A stretch of DNA of 64,000 bases, taken from positions 34,854,504-34,918,503 of the forward strand of contig OY829651.1 of NCBI GenBank assembly GCA_963691815.1. Reading direction: 5' to 3'. This document shows, in pieces, positions 1-9,818 of the stretch. Position numbers and translations under genes: made by a program. The stretch comes from Echiichthys vipera (taxonomy: Eukaryota > Chordata > Actinopteri > Perciformes > Trachinidae). The notes under the pieces were generated by a model. It saw only the letters and a list, made by a program, of their open reading frames with translations, was not told the origin of the DNA and did not search any database. Each line of letters opens with the position of its first letter. The first letter of the stretch is position 1.

Positions 1-465
1 ATGGTTTCTCTACTTTTGCATTGATGGCTTATTTTACTCCTCTTTCAAACCATCTGTCCTCTCTGTCCAGGATTTAGACATTGTTGTCATCAAAGGAGTG
101 GGCTTTCTCCTTGAGATGTAAGTGGACAGCAGAGTCCAGGCCTGAGGAGTTAGCTCTCCTATGTTGGGTCATGCGTTTATGCAGTGGTTGTTTTGTTTCT
201 CCAAGAAGTAGAGATCTTTGCATTCCTTGTTGCATTGGACAGCATAAACCATATTGCTTTTGGTTGTGTGTGGTGTTCTGTCTTTGGGATGTACTAGTCT
301 CTGTCTGAGTGTGTTACTGGGTTTGAAATACACAGAGAATCTCAGGAGGATCTTCAACAAACACTGCATCCCTAATACCCCAGCCACATACGGAATGACT
401 ATGTTGTTTCTCTTGTTTTCTTTTTCCTTTCTCAACCACTTTTGGGATAACGATGACCTGGACAA
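1..465 (-). pseudogene. Penelope-like element, GIY-YIG endonuclease fragment
   Basis: Translating the minus strand gives a decayed C-terminal part of a Penelope-like retroelement. The recognisable stretch (complement of about 190-320) reads like the N-terminus of the GIY-YIG endonuclease domain of fish Penelope-like elements: a 'LRQRLVHPKD' motif, then 'NMVYAVQCNKECKDLY', where the family normally has a 'VYAVQC...DLYIGET' core. The core is followed by a frame break and stops, so the domain is not functional. The upstream reverse transcriptase is absent because the retroviral LTR begins at about position 467. The fragment continues past the left edge of the window. In intact elements the domain nicks target DNA for retrotransposition. 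Family assignment rests on motif memory only. Confidence 0.6.
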
Positions 466-466
466 A

Positions 467-915
467 TGAGAACATTAACAGGGTTAAGTATGGTGAACAA
501 ACCCAAGTTGACTCTTGAATGTTAAGTGATCAAATCCATATAGTTGTGACTTGTAATACTTCGAAATGTAGAATATTAACTGTGAATGATAGATGCAAAA
601 TCAAAATAAGTCAGATGGACTAGTGGATGATAAGTATAAATCAAAATATGCGGGTCTTTGATTAAATCCCAAATTCTCATCATTATGGCTTACTCAAACA
701 CATTCCACATATCCCCACACACAATATATTCAGTTCACACTATATGATCCCGTACAATTAACTAAAAAGATTACTTAAAATATATAGTTGAGTATATGTA
801 AAAGGCATCTCCTGATTACTAATCAATTACCTGTCATTATAGTTATCGGTGATACATTGTTATTATGAGAGCTGTCTGAAAATTAATCTTAAACTAAACA
901 TGAATAATGAAAACA
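467..915 (-). repeat. putative retroviral 3' LTR
   Basis: On the minus strand a purine run (complement of 916-932) is followed at once by TGTTTTCATTATTC. This is the layout of a polypurine tract next to an LTR that starts with TG. Read on the plus strand the block starts TGAGAACATT and ends GAAAACA, giving about 449 bp with TG...CA ends. It lies directly downstream of env remnants on the same strand and abuts Penelope-like sequence, which suggests the retrovirus inserted into a Penelope fragment. No matching 5' LTR is present because the provirus is truncated near position 5,160. I saw no convincing AATAAA, so this remains an inference. Confidence 0.4.
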
Positions 916-932
916 CCCCTCTTCTCTTTTCT
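916..932 (-). promoter_or_regulatory. polypurine tract of endogenous retrovirus
   Basis: An unbroken 17-nt purine run on the minus strand, immediately before the putative LTR start and downstream of the env remnant. In retroviruses this site primes plus-strand DNA synthesis. The assignment depends on position and composition. Confidence 0.45.
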
Positions 933-1283
933 AATCTCGAGGGAGAAGGGACAATATTCAATGTTCGATGTTCAAAGTTGGAATCCAAAAAAGAATGCTA
1001 TCAGTTCGAAATTCGAAAAGGAATGTTCAAAAGTTTGAAATTCATAGACGACCATTCACGGTTCGGAAGTTCGAAAGATCAAACTGAGTGTTTAAATCCA
1101 AAGTTCAAAGCTCAGCGAGAAACTCACAATGGCAGGAAAGCAAAGTTCAGTTTGCACTCAGAACCCTTTAAACCTCATTGGAGTCTGACTTAATTGGTTA
1201 CCAGTTCCCCTGGCAGGGAATCCCACTGTTGTCCATGTTCTTCAGATAATCAGGTATAGGAAACAAATCCGGTTTTCCAATCA
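933..1283 (-). other. sequence between env remnant and polypurine tract
   Basis: No gene is recognised. The part at 955-1,115 is notable for many short variants of GTTCGAA and GTTCAAA in both orientations. A 114-codon plus-strand reading frame here has no recognisable domain and is probably accidental. Confidence 0.3.
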
Positions 1284-2460
1284 TCAGCTCAGCTGATACT
1301 CCATCTCTGTAGCCTTCCTCTGTTTGGCAGAGTTCTGGCGAGGACATTTCTCAATATGGGCGTGATGCAACCAACGAACAGAATACCAACTACCATCATA
1401 ACAATGAATGCGATTAATGCTACTTAAACTGTTGTTGCTCCCAAACGAAAGTTTCAGATCCAACCAATCCCATGACCCCTCTATGTTTACATTTTCCTTC
1501 ACTTCCTGTCCTGATTCTTCAAGTTTTGACATTGCCACTGGGAACGCTCCCTCAGGAGCAGTGTTGTTGGTGTGTACCGTGCAACATTCTTCTCAAAACA
1601 TTTTGCACACACCACCTTTTTCAGCTAACATCCAATCTAACGCTTGTCTACTCTGCCAAGCTATCCTACTAGTATCCTGAAGTTGTTCTCCTAAGCCACT
1701 AAGGGCACTTGTTCGTGTAGTTCATAAACCGTTGTTGATTATAATAAATATAATTTGTCCATGCTACGTTCTTGTTTGGCATTATCAAGAGGAATATGGA
1801 TTCTATCCCTGACCTCATCTTGGCTTCAAACTCATGGGAGATACCTCTAGGGATCATTATCTCATCTAAATGTGCATATGACTCTGGAACATATTGCCTC
1901 TTTACCCTATGCCCTGTATCTGTAGGCCTCTGATCCCCAATTAAGTCACTTACTTCCTTGTAAATTACCTGTATTTGAAGTTTCATTCTTACTAAAGTAC
2001 AAAGACCGATCCAATGTGGTGGAAGAATATTATCTTGGCATTACCACCAAACATCCAATAGCTAACCGCTACTGTGTATGTCTGCTCACTCAGCACATGC
2101 AATGTGTGTAGTGTCATAGTTATGTTGTGACAAGTTTGATCTATTGGGCCAGGATTCTCTTACCACACTGGTCTTTTCGGGAAACTGGGAGTCATGTAAG
2201 CATGTGGAAACCAAGATAACACCCAAGTTGTTTCACAATTAACAGTTGCATTATCTACATGCACTCCAGACCCGTTCCTGCTCGTCTCTGAAAATCATTC
2301 ACTGACGAAACATTCATATTCAACCAGTGTACTTACTTAGAATCTGTGGGGGGCTCACTCTGGGATGTTGCAATTTGAAAGTCTACACATGCTTCTCGAA
2401 ACTTAAAAAAAATAGTTTTAACAAGTGATGTATAAGTTGTGATCCATAGATTAATCTACA
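1284..2460 (-). pseudogene. env: endogenous retrovirus env remnant, transmembrane-subunit side
   Basis: Minus-strand fragments at about 1,699-1,986, 1,510-1,690 and 1,284-1,538 resemble, in order, the ectodomain and C-terminal part of envelope glycoproteins of teleost gamma/epsilon-type endogenous retroviruses. A heptad-rich stretch is followed by the closely spaced cysteine motif typical of the transmembrane subunit, then a membrane-proximal tail rich in Trp and Lys. The cysteine motif is crossed by an in-frame stop, and the three pieces lie in different frames, so no envelope protein can be made. The surface-subunit half lies beyond the Tc1 insertion at higher coordinates. The segment from 1,990 to 2,460 shows no clear coding signal. 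The family call is by resemblance. Confidence 0.6.
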
Positions 2461-2476
2461 TTGGATGGGGTATATA

Positions 2477-2509
2477 CAGCACCCTTCATAATTATTGGCA
2501 CCCCTGATT
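2477..2509 (+). repeat. Tc1-like left terminal inverted repeat (outer)
   Basis: Outer repeat containing ATAATTATTGGCACCCCTG. An inner, related repeat lies at 2,671-2,695 (ACAATTATTAGCACCCCTG). The partners on the right are at 4,045-4,074 and 3,868-3,888. Confidence 0.85.
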
Positions 2510-2697
2510 ATGATGTGTTCTTTAGCTTCTAACAAATTCATTTTTTTCCTAAAGAATATAGGACCACAATGAAAAAAAGAGTAAAATCCAAACTTTGATT
2601 CAAGTGCATTTATTCAGAAGGAAAAAAATCCCACATTAAGAAATAATTATTTTACATCAAATCAGATGTGCCACAATTATTAGCACCCCTGATGTTA

Positions 2698-3696
2698 TTA
2701 CTTTGTACAAACCCCTTTTGCCAACAAAACAGCACATAATCTTCTCCTATAATGTTTTACAAGATTGGAGGAAAGAGGGATCTTTGACCATTCCTCTTTG
2801 CACAATCTCTCTAAATCATCCAGCGACCTGGGTCCTCTCCTCTGCACTCTCCTCTTCAGCTCACCCCAAAGGTTTTCAATGGGGTTGAGGTCTGGGGACT
2901 GAGATAGCCATGGGAGGAGCTTGATTCGGTGTCTGGTGAACCATTTCTGTGTAGATTGGGCCATATTTTTAGGGTCATTATCTTGCTGAAAGACCCAGTG
3001 ACGACCCATCTTCAGCTTTCGGGCAGAGGCCTCCAGATTTTGATTTAAAATGTCCTGGAATTTCAAAGCATTCATGATGCCATGCACCCTAACAAGGTTC
3101 CCAGGGCCTTTGGAAGAGAAACAGGCCCACAGCATCACCGATCCTCCCCCATACAGTGGGTATGAGGTGCTTTTCTGCATACTCATCTTTTTTGTTACGC
3201 CAGAGCCACTTAGAGTGTTTGTTGCCAAAAAGCTCTATCTTTGTCTCATCTGACCAAAGCACACAGCCCCAGTTGAAGGGCCAGTACCGCTTAGCGTACT
3301 CCAGACGTTTGCGCTTATGATTTTGGGTGAGAAAAGGTTTTTTCCGTGCATGCCTCCCAAACAACTTGTTGGCATGTAGATAGCGCCTGATGGTTGTTTT
3401 GGAGACTTTGTGACCCCAAGATGCAACCATTTGATGCAATTCTGTAACAGTGAGCTTTGGAGGTTTTTTATTTCTCTTTCCATCCTCCTCACTGTGCGTG
3501 GTGGCAAAATAAACTTGCGTCCTCTTCCAGGCTTGTTTACCACTGTTCCAGTTGTTTTAAACTTCTTAACAATTCCTCTGACCGTAGAAATGGGCAGGTG
3601 AAGGCGAGTGGCTATTTTCTTGTAGCCATTGCCTGACTTGTGAAGGTCGACACACATCTGCCTTATTTTAACGGTGTGTTCCTTTGTCTTTCCCAT
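2698..3696 (-). pseudogene. Tc1-like transposase, frameshifted
   Basis: The reading frame starts at MGKTKEHTVK and shows, in order, a first helix-turn-helix (residues about 10-55, with 'STVRGIVKKFKTTG'), the GRPR-like linker 'GRGRK', a second helix-turn-helix ('SKTTIRRYLHANKLFGR') and the DDE catalytic domain. The catalytic residues are all visible: D in 'VLWSDETKIELFG', D in 'VFQQDNDPK', and E in 'SPDLNPIENLWGELKRR', with the 34-residue D-to-E spacing expected of Tc1. One frameshift near 3,470 (after 'RMEREIKN') and one near 3,165 (in 'HLIPTV/YGGGSVMLW') split the ORF into three pieces. Length is otherwise normal (about 340 codons). The protein would cut and paste the element at TA sites; this copy cannot encode it. 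Confidence 0.9.
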
Positions 3697-4044
3697 GATG
3701 AAGAGAAATGACCTCTGTGTCACGTCATATTTATACCCCAGGGAAACAGGATGTTAAGAATTACTAATTAAATGTTCCTACATACTCTGATCAACTTTGC
3801 AAACTACTGTAGAAAAGACAGAAATTACAGAAATACTTTAATTACATTTATTTCCTAGGAATTTTTAGGGGTGCCAATAATTGTGGAACAGGTGATTTTA
3901 TGAAGAATAATTATTTCTTAGTCAGGGATTTTTTTTCCACCTTAAAATTCATGTGAGTTGAAGGTTACATTTTTCTAACATTTTCAGTGTCAGAGTATGC
4001 TGCTACAATAAACATTTAATTAATTTTGAGGCTTTTAACACAGC

Positions 4045-4074
4045 TTAACCAGGGGTGCCAATAATTATGTACAG
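4045..4074 (-). repeat. Tc1-like right terminal inverted repeat (outer)
   Basis: Reverse complement of the left outer end, with the core CAGGGGTGCCAATAATTAT. The inner partner at 3,868-3,888 keeps the GGGGTGCCAATAATTGTGG core. The outermost 8 bp diverge between the two ends. Confidence 0.85.
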
Positions 4075-4076
4075 TA

Positions 4077-4940
4077 GGCAGCCTGAAAATTCTGGGCGCT
4101 CTGTCTATGGGCGTGAAGTTACCTTCTCTACACTCCTTCTGTTGTGCCTTGGCACATTCCTGAAAGCTGTACTTCTCTGGAATTACTGTTGGAAGAGTAT
4201 TGGGGGATTCTGCACAAACCACACACTCACTTGATGTAATTTCTCAAGCTGTATACCAGACCCACTTATACCAGCTATTGTGTGAAGCACGTTCCTAGCC
4301 TAAATCCTTCACTGGCCTCAAACTCCTTGACTGTGGTTTATATTTGTCATGCTGGTCATTATTGTGAGGGTTAAAGTTCCTTGGAATAAATCTGGGTCAA
4401 TTCACACTGACCGAGGTGGTCAGGCTCAATTGGTTGGTCTGCATGTCTATCCGTGACCTCAACCTTAGGGAGTAAGAGTGTCTTGTCTAAATGGGGGGGG
4501 GGGGGGGGGCTAAGCTCCTTATTGGGAGATTGGGTGTATAACCTGTCTCTAGAGTAGGTACACTGGAAAAGGACTAAACTAAGTTCTATTCGTGATATAT
4601 ATGATTCTGAAATGTCAGCTCTGGCTGGAGCTGCTACCATATTAATAGGTAACTTCTGAGCTAAACCCTGAGTTGGGCTTGACTCTCTGTCTATAACTTC
4701 CTTTCATGGGTCATGGGTTGGATTTTTGATTTACAATTGTGTTTAACGCCTGTGTAGTTGCATCATACTCATCTGATTCCTGCCTCTGATTGGCATTCTG
4801 TCGTGGTTGGGTCATTGTTTGGATCCAGCCCTTCAGGCACTGCAGCTTCCTTGCTGGTCCCCCCAATGTTCTGCTTCGTGGCAACATCCACATTAGTGTT
4901 TTGCTTTTACTCTCGCCTGACTGTTTCCTTTTGATCAACT
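4077..4940 (-). pseudogene. env: endogenous retrovirus env remnant, surface-subunit side
   Basis: This continues the envelope remnant upstream of the Tc1 insertion, read on the minus strand. Fragments at 4,711-4,938, 4,371-4,640 and 4,016-4,222 are out of frame with one another and rich in Cys, Trp and Pro, as in retroviral surface subunits. Identity rests mainly on position: between the end of pol at higher coordinates and the transmembrane part at lower ones. A 17-nt G homopolymer interrupts it. No intact product is possible. Confidence 0.45.
4493..4509 (+). repeat. G homopolymer, 17 nt
   Basis: Seventeen consecutive G on the plus strand inside the env remnant. It is a slippage-prone tract and may be mis-sized in the assembly. 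Confidence 0.95.
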
Positions 4941-5160
4941 GCTACCCGGGCCCTGGTGCAGTGATTCAGATTGTACAATGTTGTGCCCCCCTCCACTTGG
5001 ACCGCTGTTGGTGTCCCGAACCACCGTGTAGGGACCCTCCCTCCTTAGCTCGTGACACTTTTCCGGAATATCTCTGTGTACACCTGGTCCCATGGTATCT
5101 GAGCCGGAGCCTGGTACCCTGTTGTTCTCTCACATACAGACAATACTATATACACCGTTA
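4941..5160 (-). pseudogene. pol: retroviral pol remnant, integrase C-terminus
   Basis: Read on the minus strand, this short segment ends with a Gly/Pro- and Val-rich stretch followed by a His/Cys end. It resembles the SH3-like C-terminal domain of gammaretroviral integrases that lies just before env. Frames are broken and the rest of pol is missing. The call depends strongly on the env neighbour. Confidence 0.4.
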
Positions 5161-5459
5161 ATTGCTCCATTCATCGTGTGTACATTCACATGTTTTCCAA
5201 CTTTCATTTGAGCGGTTCAGAGGTTAAAGCTCAGCCTGTTAAAATGCAGGGTTAAATCTATGCTTCTGTTGGGTTTCATGTGATAGCTTATTAGTATAGA
5301 CAGCGAAACAAAACAGATCCTGTTATTTTAACTTTGATGGTTAACTACCTCCATTAACTTACTCACCTTACCTCTGCAGGTATAAACACTCTTTGTTATG
5401 CCTGTTATATGATCTCCATAGTTACATTTGTGTACATGCTGATTTATTATCTAAACTTA
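5161..5459. other. unassigned spacer
   Basis: AT-rich sequence between the provirus remnant and the LINE tail. No gene or repeat is recognised. Confidence 0.4.
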
Positions 5460-5608
5460 TTTCATCTCATCTCATCTTCAACCGCTTATCTGGGGTCGGG
5501 TCGCGGGGGCAGCAGCTTTAGCAGGGGACCCCAAACTTCCCTTTCCCGAGCCACATTAACCAGCTCTAACTGGGGGATCCCAAGGCGTTCACAGGCCAGT
5601 GTGGAGAT

Positions 5609-6170
5609 TTAATCACTCCACCTAGTCCTGCGTCTTCCCCGAGGCCTCCTCCCAGCTGGGCGTGTCTGGAACACCTCTCTAGGGAGGTGCCCAGGGGGCA
5701 TCCTTACTAGATGCCTGAACCAACTCAACTGGCTCCTTTCAACGCAAAGGAGCAGCGGCTCTACTCCGAGTTCCTCACGGATGGCTGAACTTCTCACCCT
5801 ATCTCTAAGGGAGACTCCAGCCACCCTCCTGAGAAAACCCATTTCGGCCGCTTGTACCCGCGACCTCGTTCTTTCGGTCATGACCCAGCTTTCATGACCA
5901 GAGGTGAGGGTAGGAATGAAGATTGACCGGTAGATCGAGGTCTACCTCGTCACAATGGTGCGGTAGAGCGACTGCAACTCCGCCCCCGCTGCTCCGATTC
6001 TCCAGCCAAACTCACGCTCCATCGTCCCCTAACTCGCAAACATGATCCCGAGGTATTTGAACTCCATCACCTGAGTTAAGGACTCATTTCCTACCTGGAG
6101 TAAGCAATCCACCGGTTTCCTGCTGAGAGCCATGGCCTCAGATTTAGAGGTGCTGATCCTCACCCCAGCA
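5609..6170 (-). pseudogene. LINE A reverse transcriptase, C-terminal part
   Basis: The minus-strand reading includes 'MTERTRSRVQAAEMGFLRR', 'REELGVEPLLL' and 'HLVRMPPG', the conserved C-terminal region of family A. Upstream, 'SKSEAMALSRKPVDCLLQVG' and 'FKYLGIMF' follow the RT thumb region but are in another frame. A stop and frame changes around 5,890-6,010 break it. The RT core continues in 8,408-9,301 beyond the nested element. Confidence 0.85.
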
Positions 6171-8407
6171 GTCTTCCGGTTCCGGCGCTGTGTTGAGCGG
6201 CAGCCAGCAACAGTTGCTCTCTCTCCTTTCTGCACTTTTTAGCTATTTTATCTTATTTACTGTCTTTTTATTAGTGCTTTTTTCCTGTACGTCGTCGTGC
6301 TTACCTTAGCCAACTATGTTTGTGAACTTTCTTACATGTTTTTTGTCCGTTTGTCTCATTCTTGGGACTATTTTTGCCGACCGCGTCTCCGTCTGGACGC
6401 AACAATGCGGCGGCGCCATTGTTTACACCTGTGAACAGCTGTTGCCACTAACACCAACGGCGCTGATGCGGGAGAGGCCTGAAGTACAGGGCATGTAAGG
6501 CTGGAGGTAAGCACCGGGAAAAGAAGAGTAAATATAAGCCATCTCTCCCTTCCATCACCATGGGGAACGTGAGGTCGCTGGCCAAACACAACTCCAGCAG
6601 AAGAATTTAAAGGATGTGTGGAGCGGCATGAGGAGCATCACTGGCTACAAACCATCTGGTAGCCAGTCAGTAGGTGGTGGTACTGAACGTGCCAATGAGC
6701 TGAATCTGTTCTTCAACAGATTTGATGAAAGGGCTCTGGACCACCCCCTGACGGCTCCTCCACAACCATCCGTCTCCAAACCTCCAGCCCTGTTGACACC
6801 TCCCCCTCCCCCTCAATTCATTCCTGACTTTGCCCTACCTGTCCCCTCCCCCCCGCCATTAACTTTCTCCACCCCCACCAACGCACACAGCAGACAGACC
6901 TTCACTGCAGAGCAGGTGAGGAAGGAGCTGTGCAGACTCTGCCCAGGCAAGGCAGCAGGTCCCGATGGTGTCAGCCCCGAGGGTCCTCAAAGCATGTGAG
7001 ACCCAGATGAGTGGAGTCCTGCAGTACATCTTCAACCTCAGCCTGAGTCTTGAGAAGGTCCCTGTGCTGTGAAAGACAACCTGCCTGGTACCAGTACCGA
7101 AGAAGGTGCGTCCCAGCACCTCAGAAGACTACAGACCGGTGGCACTGACGTCGCACCTGGTAAAGTCCCTTGAGAGGCTGGTCCTGTCACATATTCGGCC
7201 CCTGGTCAGCTCATCACTGGACCCGCTACAGTTTGCCTACCAGCCGAGACTAGGTTGGAGGATGCTATAATCTTCCTGCTCCACCGTGCCTGAGCCCACC
7301 TGGACAGACCGGGAACCACTTTGAGAATCTTGTTCATGGACTTCTCCAGTGCGTTCAATACCATCTGGCCTGCTCTGCTGACGGCGATGCAGGTGGACCC
7401 TCCCCTGGTTTCCTTGGAGTATACCTGGATAACAAACTGGACTGATCCAAGAACACTGAGGCTGTTTACAAGAAGGGCCAGAGTCTTCTCTATTTCCTGA
7501 GGAGGCTCCGGTCATTCAATGTATGTAACACCATGCTGAGGATGTTCTACCAGTCGGTGGTAGCCAGTGCCAATTTCTTTGCTGTTGTGTGCTGGGGCAG
7601 CAGACTGAGGGCAGCAGATGCCAAGAGGATCAGTAAGATCATCAGGAAGGCTGGCTCCGTCCTGGGGGTCAAACTGGACTCTTGGTGGCGGTGTCTGAGA
7701 GGAGGATGCTGTCTAAACTGCACAGCATCCTGGACAACAACTCTCACCCTCTCCACCAGCTGCTGACCTCCAGCAGAAGCACCTTCAGTCATAGACTCAT
7801 TCTCCCTCGGTGTAACACTGAACGCCGGAGGAAGTCTTTTCTTCCGGTGGCCATCAAACTGTATAATTCATCTCCCCCGGTCAGATAAGGAACAGTGGAG
7901 ACACTGTATCCTGAGAAAATGTCACTTTGTCACTTTATATCACCACTGCATCACTTTATTTAGTTGTATTGTAACTTACTTCAGTCAGAAATGCTGCTAC
8001 ACTTTACTGTACTTTACTGTAACTTACTTACTTCAGTAAGAAAGGCTGCTACACTTCACTGTACTTTACTGTAACTAACTTACTTCAGTAAGAAAGGCAG
8101 CTACACTTCACTGTACTGTACTGTAACTTAGTTCTGTAGGAAATGCTGCTGAATTTTTAACACTGTTTCACGTATCGCTCCTTATCACTTATTTAGTTTG
8201 TACTTATTATATTTCAATATGCTGCTAAACTGCACAGTGCGTATTGTTGTATATTGTATATACCTACGCTTAACCACAATGTCTGTTGCACTCTGTCACA
8301 CTAAGTTATTGTTTGATTTATTTTATGTTCCTTTCCCACCTTTGTATTGAAACTGTTGCACAATAATTTCCCTCGGGATAAATAAAGCTTCTTGAATCTT
8401 GAATCTT
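6171..8407 (+). mobile_element. L2/Rex1-like LINE nested in LINE A
   Basis: A plus-strand LINE inserted between 'CTCACCCCAGCA' and 'TTTCACACTC' of copy A, sites that are adjacent in copy E. It keeps a 5' leader and the initial 'MGNVRSLA'-type endonuclease start near 6,560, then jumps by internal deletion to the pre-RT linker and RT. The 3' end is CCTCGGGATAAATAAAGC followed by TTGAATC repeats. Between 7,890 and 8,290 a degenerate repeat of about 60 bp (TTACTTCAGTAAGAAA...CTGCTACACTT) occurs three to four times in the 3' UTR. Confidence 0.8.
6616..7887 (+). pseudogene. L2/Rex1-like reverse transcriptase remnant
   Basis: The first block (6,616-6,999) is the pre-RT linker with 'ERANELNLFFNRFD', a long Pro-rich stretch and 'CPGKAAGPDGVSP'. 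Next come RT motifs in shifting frames: 'PVPKKVRPSTSEDYRPVAL', 'DPLQFAYQP' and 'FMDFSSAFNTI' (motif A Asp present). The YADD-box region is deleted, and the frame resumes at 'GQSLLYFLRRLRSFNVC', 'MFYQSVVASANFFAVVCWG' and a C-terminal 'SHPLHQLL...NTERRRKSFLPVAIKLYN'. Without motif C it cannot be active. Confidence 0.8.
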
Positions 8408-9818
8408 TCACACTCAGCTGCGAACCGATCCAGTGAGTGCTGAAGGTCACTGACCGACGATGCCATCAGGACCACATCATCTGCAAAAAGCAGAGACAAG
8501 ATCCTCAGTCCACCGAACTGCAACCCCTCCCCACCACGACTACGCCTCGAAATCCTGACCATGAAAATCACGAACAGGATTGGTGACAGCGCGGTGGGCT
8601 TTGTTGCCAACCCCCACCGGGAACGAATCCGACTTACTGCTGTGGTTCCGGACACAGCTCTCGCTTTGGGCGTACAGAGATTGGATGGCCCACGGAAGTG
8701 ACCCCCTCACCCCATACTCCCGCAGCACCTCCCACAGTATCTCCCGAGGGACAAGGGCATATGCTTTTTCCACATCCACAAAGCACATGTAGACTGGATG
8801 GGCATACACCCAGGCCCCCTCCAGGATCTTTGCGAGAGTGAAGAGGAACAATGCAGATTCCGCCCCGGATGTGGAACAACTGACCAGCTTTTCAATCAGA
8901 GGTTCGAATATAGGACGAACCCTCCTTTCCAGCACCTTGGAGTAGACTTTACCAGGGAGGCTGAGTAGTGTGATACCCCTGTAATTGGCACACACCCTCC
9001 TTCCCCCCTTTTTAAATAGGGGAACCACCACCCCGGTCTGCCACTCCCTTGGCACTGTCCCAGACTTCAACGCAATGTTGAAGAGACATGTCAACCAAGA
9101 CAGCCCCTCCAAACCAAAACCTTCTCCATGACTTCTCGGAACTCCTCCCACACCCGCTGCTTTGCCTCTGACACAGCAGAGGCTGCAGCCCTTCTGGCCT
9201 GTGGGTACCTTGCAACTGCCTCCGGAGTCTTCTGGGATAACATATCCCGGAAGGCCTCCTTCTTCAGTCGGACAGCTTCCCTGACCACCGGTGTACACCA
9301 CGGTGTTTGAGGGTTACCGCCCCTTGAGGCACCTAAGACCTTGAGGCCACAGCTCACCGCTGCAGCTTCAGCAATGGAAGCTTTGAACATTGCCCACTCC
9401 GGTTCAATGCCCCCAACGTCCGCAGGGATGCCAGAAAAGCTCTGCTGGAGGTGTGATTTGAAGATCTCTCGGACACGGGCCTCCTCCAGACGTTCCCAGT
9501 TCACCCGCACTACTCGTTTGGGCTTACCTGGTCAGTCCAGAATCTTCCGTCATCCTCTGACCCAACTCATCAACAGATGGTGATCAGTTGACAGCTCTGC
9601 CCCTCTCTTCACTTGAGTGTCCAAAGCATACGGCCTCAGATCAGATGATACGATCACAAAATCGATCATCAACCTTTGGCCTAGGGTGCTCTGGTACCAC
9701 GTACATTTATGAGCATCCTTATGTTCGAACATGGTGTTAGTGATAGACAATCCTTGACTAGCACAGCCCCATGCAGGACTCCATTCAGGGTCTCCAAGAA
9801 GGCCCAATATTCTGACAT
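8408..9818 (-). pseudogene. LINE A reverse transcriptase core and endonuclease end
   Basis: Minus-strand fragments show, from 5' to 3', the end of the APE endonuclease ('GLSITNTMFEHKD', 'STLGQRLMIDFVIVSSDLRP'), the linker ('AVRLKKEAFRDMLSQKTPEA', 'AASAVSEAKQRVWEEF'), RT fingers ('GTVPREWQTGVVVPLFKKGG', 'NYRGITLLSLPGKVYSKVLERRVRP'), motif A ('CFVDVEKAYALVPREILWEVL', with D present) and motif C ('LLFADDVVLMASSVSDLQHSL'). Several frame changes occur and part of the endonuclease is deleted. The next piece upstream lies beyond the piggyBac insertion. Confidence 0.85.

Larger units (their letters stand above)
2477..4074 (-). mobile_element. Tc1-like DNA transposon (about 1.6 kb)
   Basis: A complete but inactivated Tc1/mariner-superfamily element flanked by TA dinucleotides (2,475-2,476 and 4,075-4,076), the target duplication of this superfamily. 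Its ends are inverted repeats centred on ATAATTATTGGCACCCCTG. A second inverted pair lies about 200 bp inside, so the element has the IR/DR organisation seen in Sleeping Beauty-type fish elements. It encodes one transposase on the minus strand and sits inside the retroviral env remnant, so it arrived after the provirus. Confidence 0.9.

Noticed and set aside
849..1193. 114-codon ORF as a small gene
   Set aside because: It overlaps the putative LTR, polypurine tract and env 3' flank, has no domain, and is rich in short GTTC(G/A)AA repeats.
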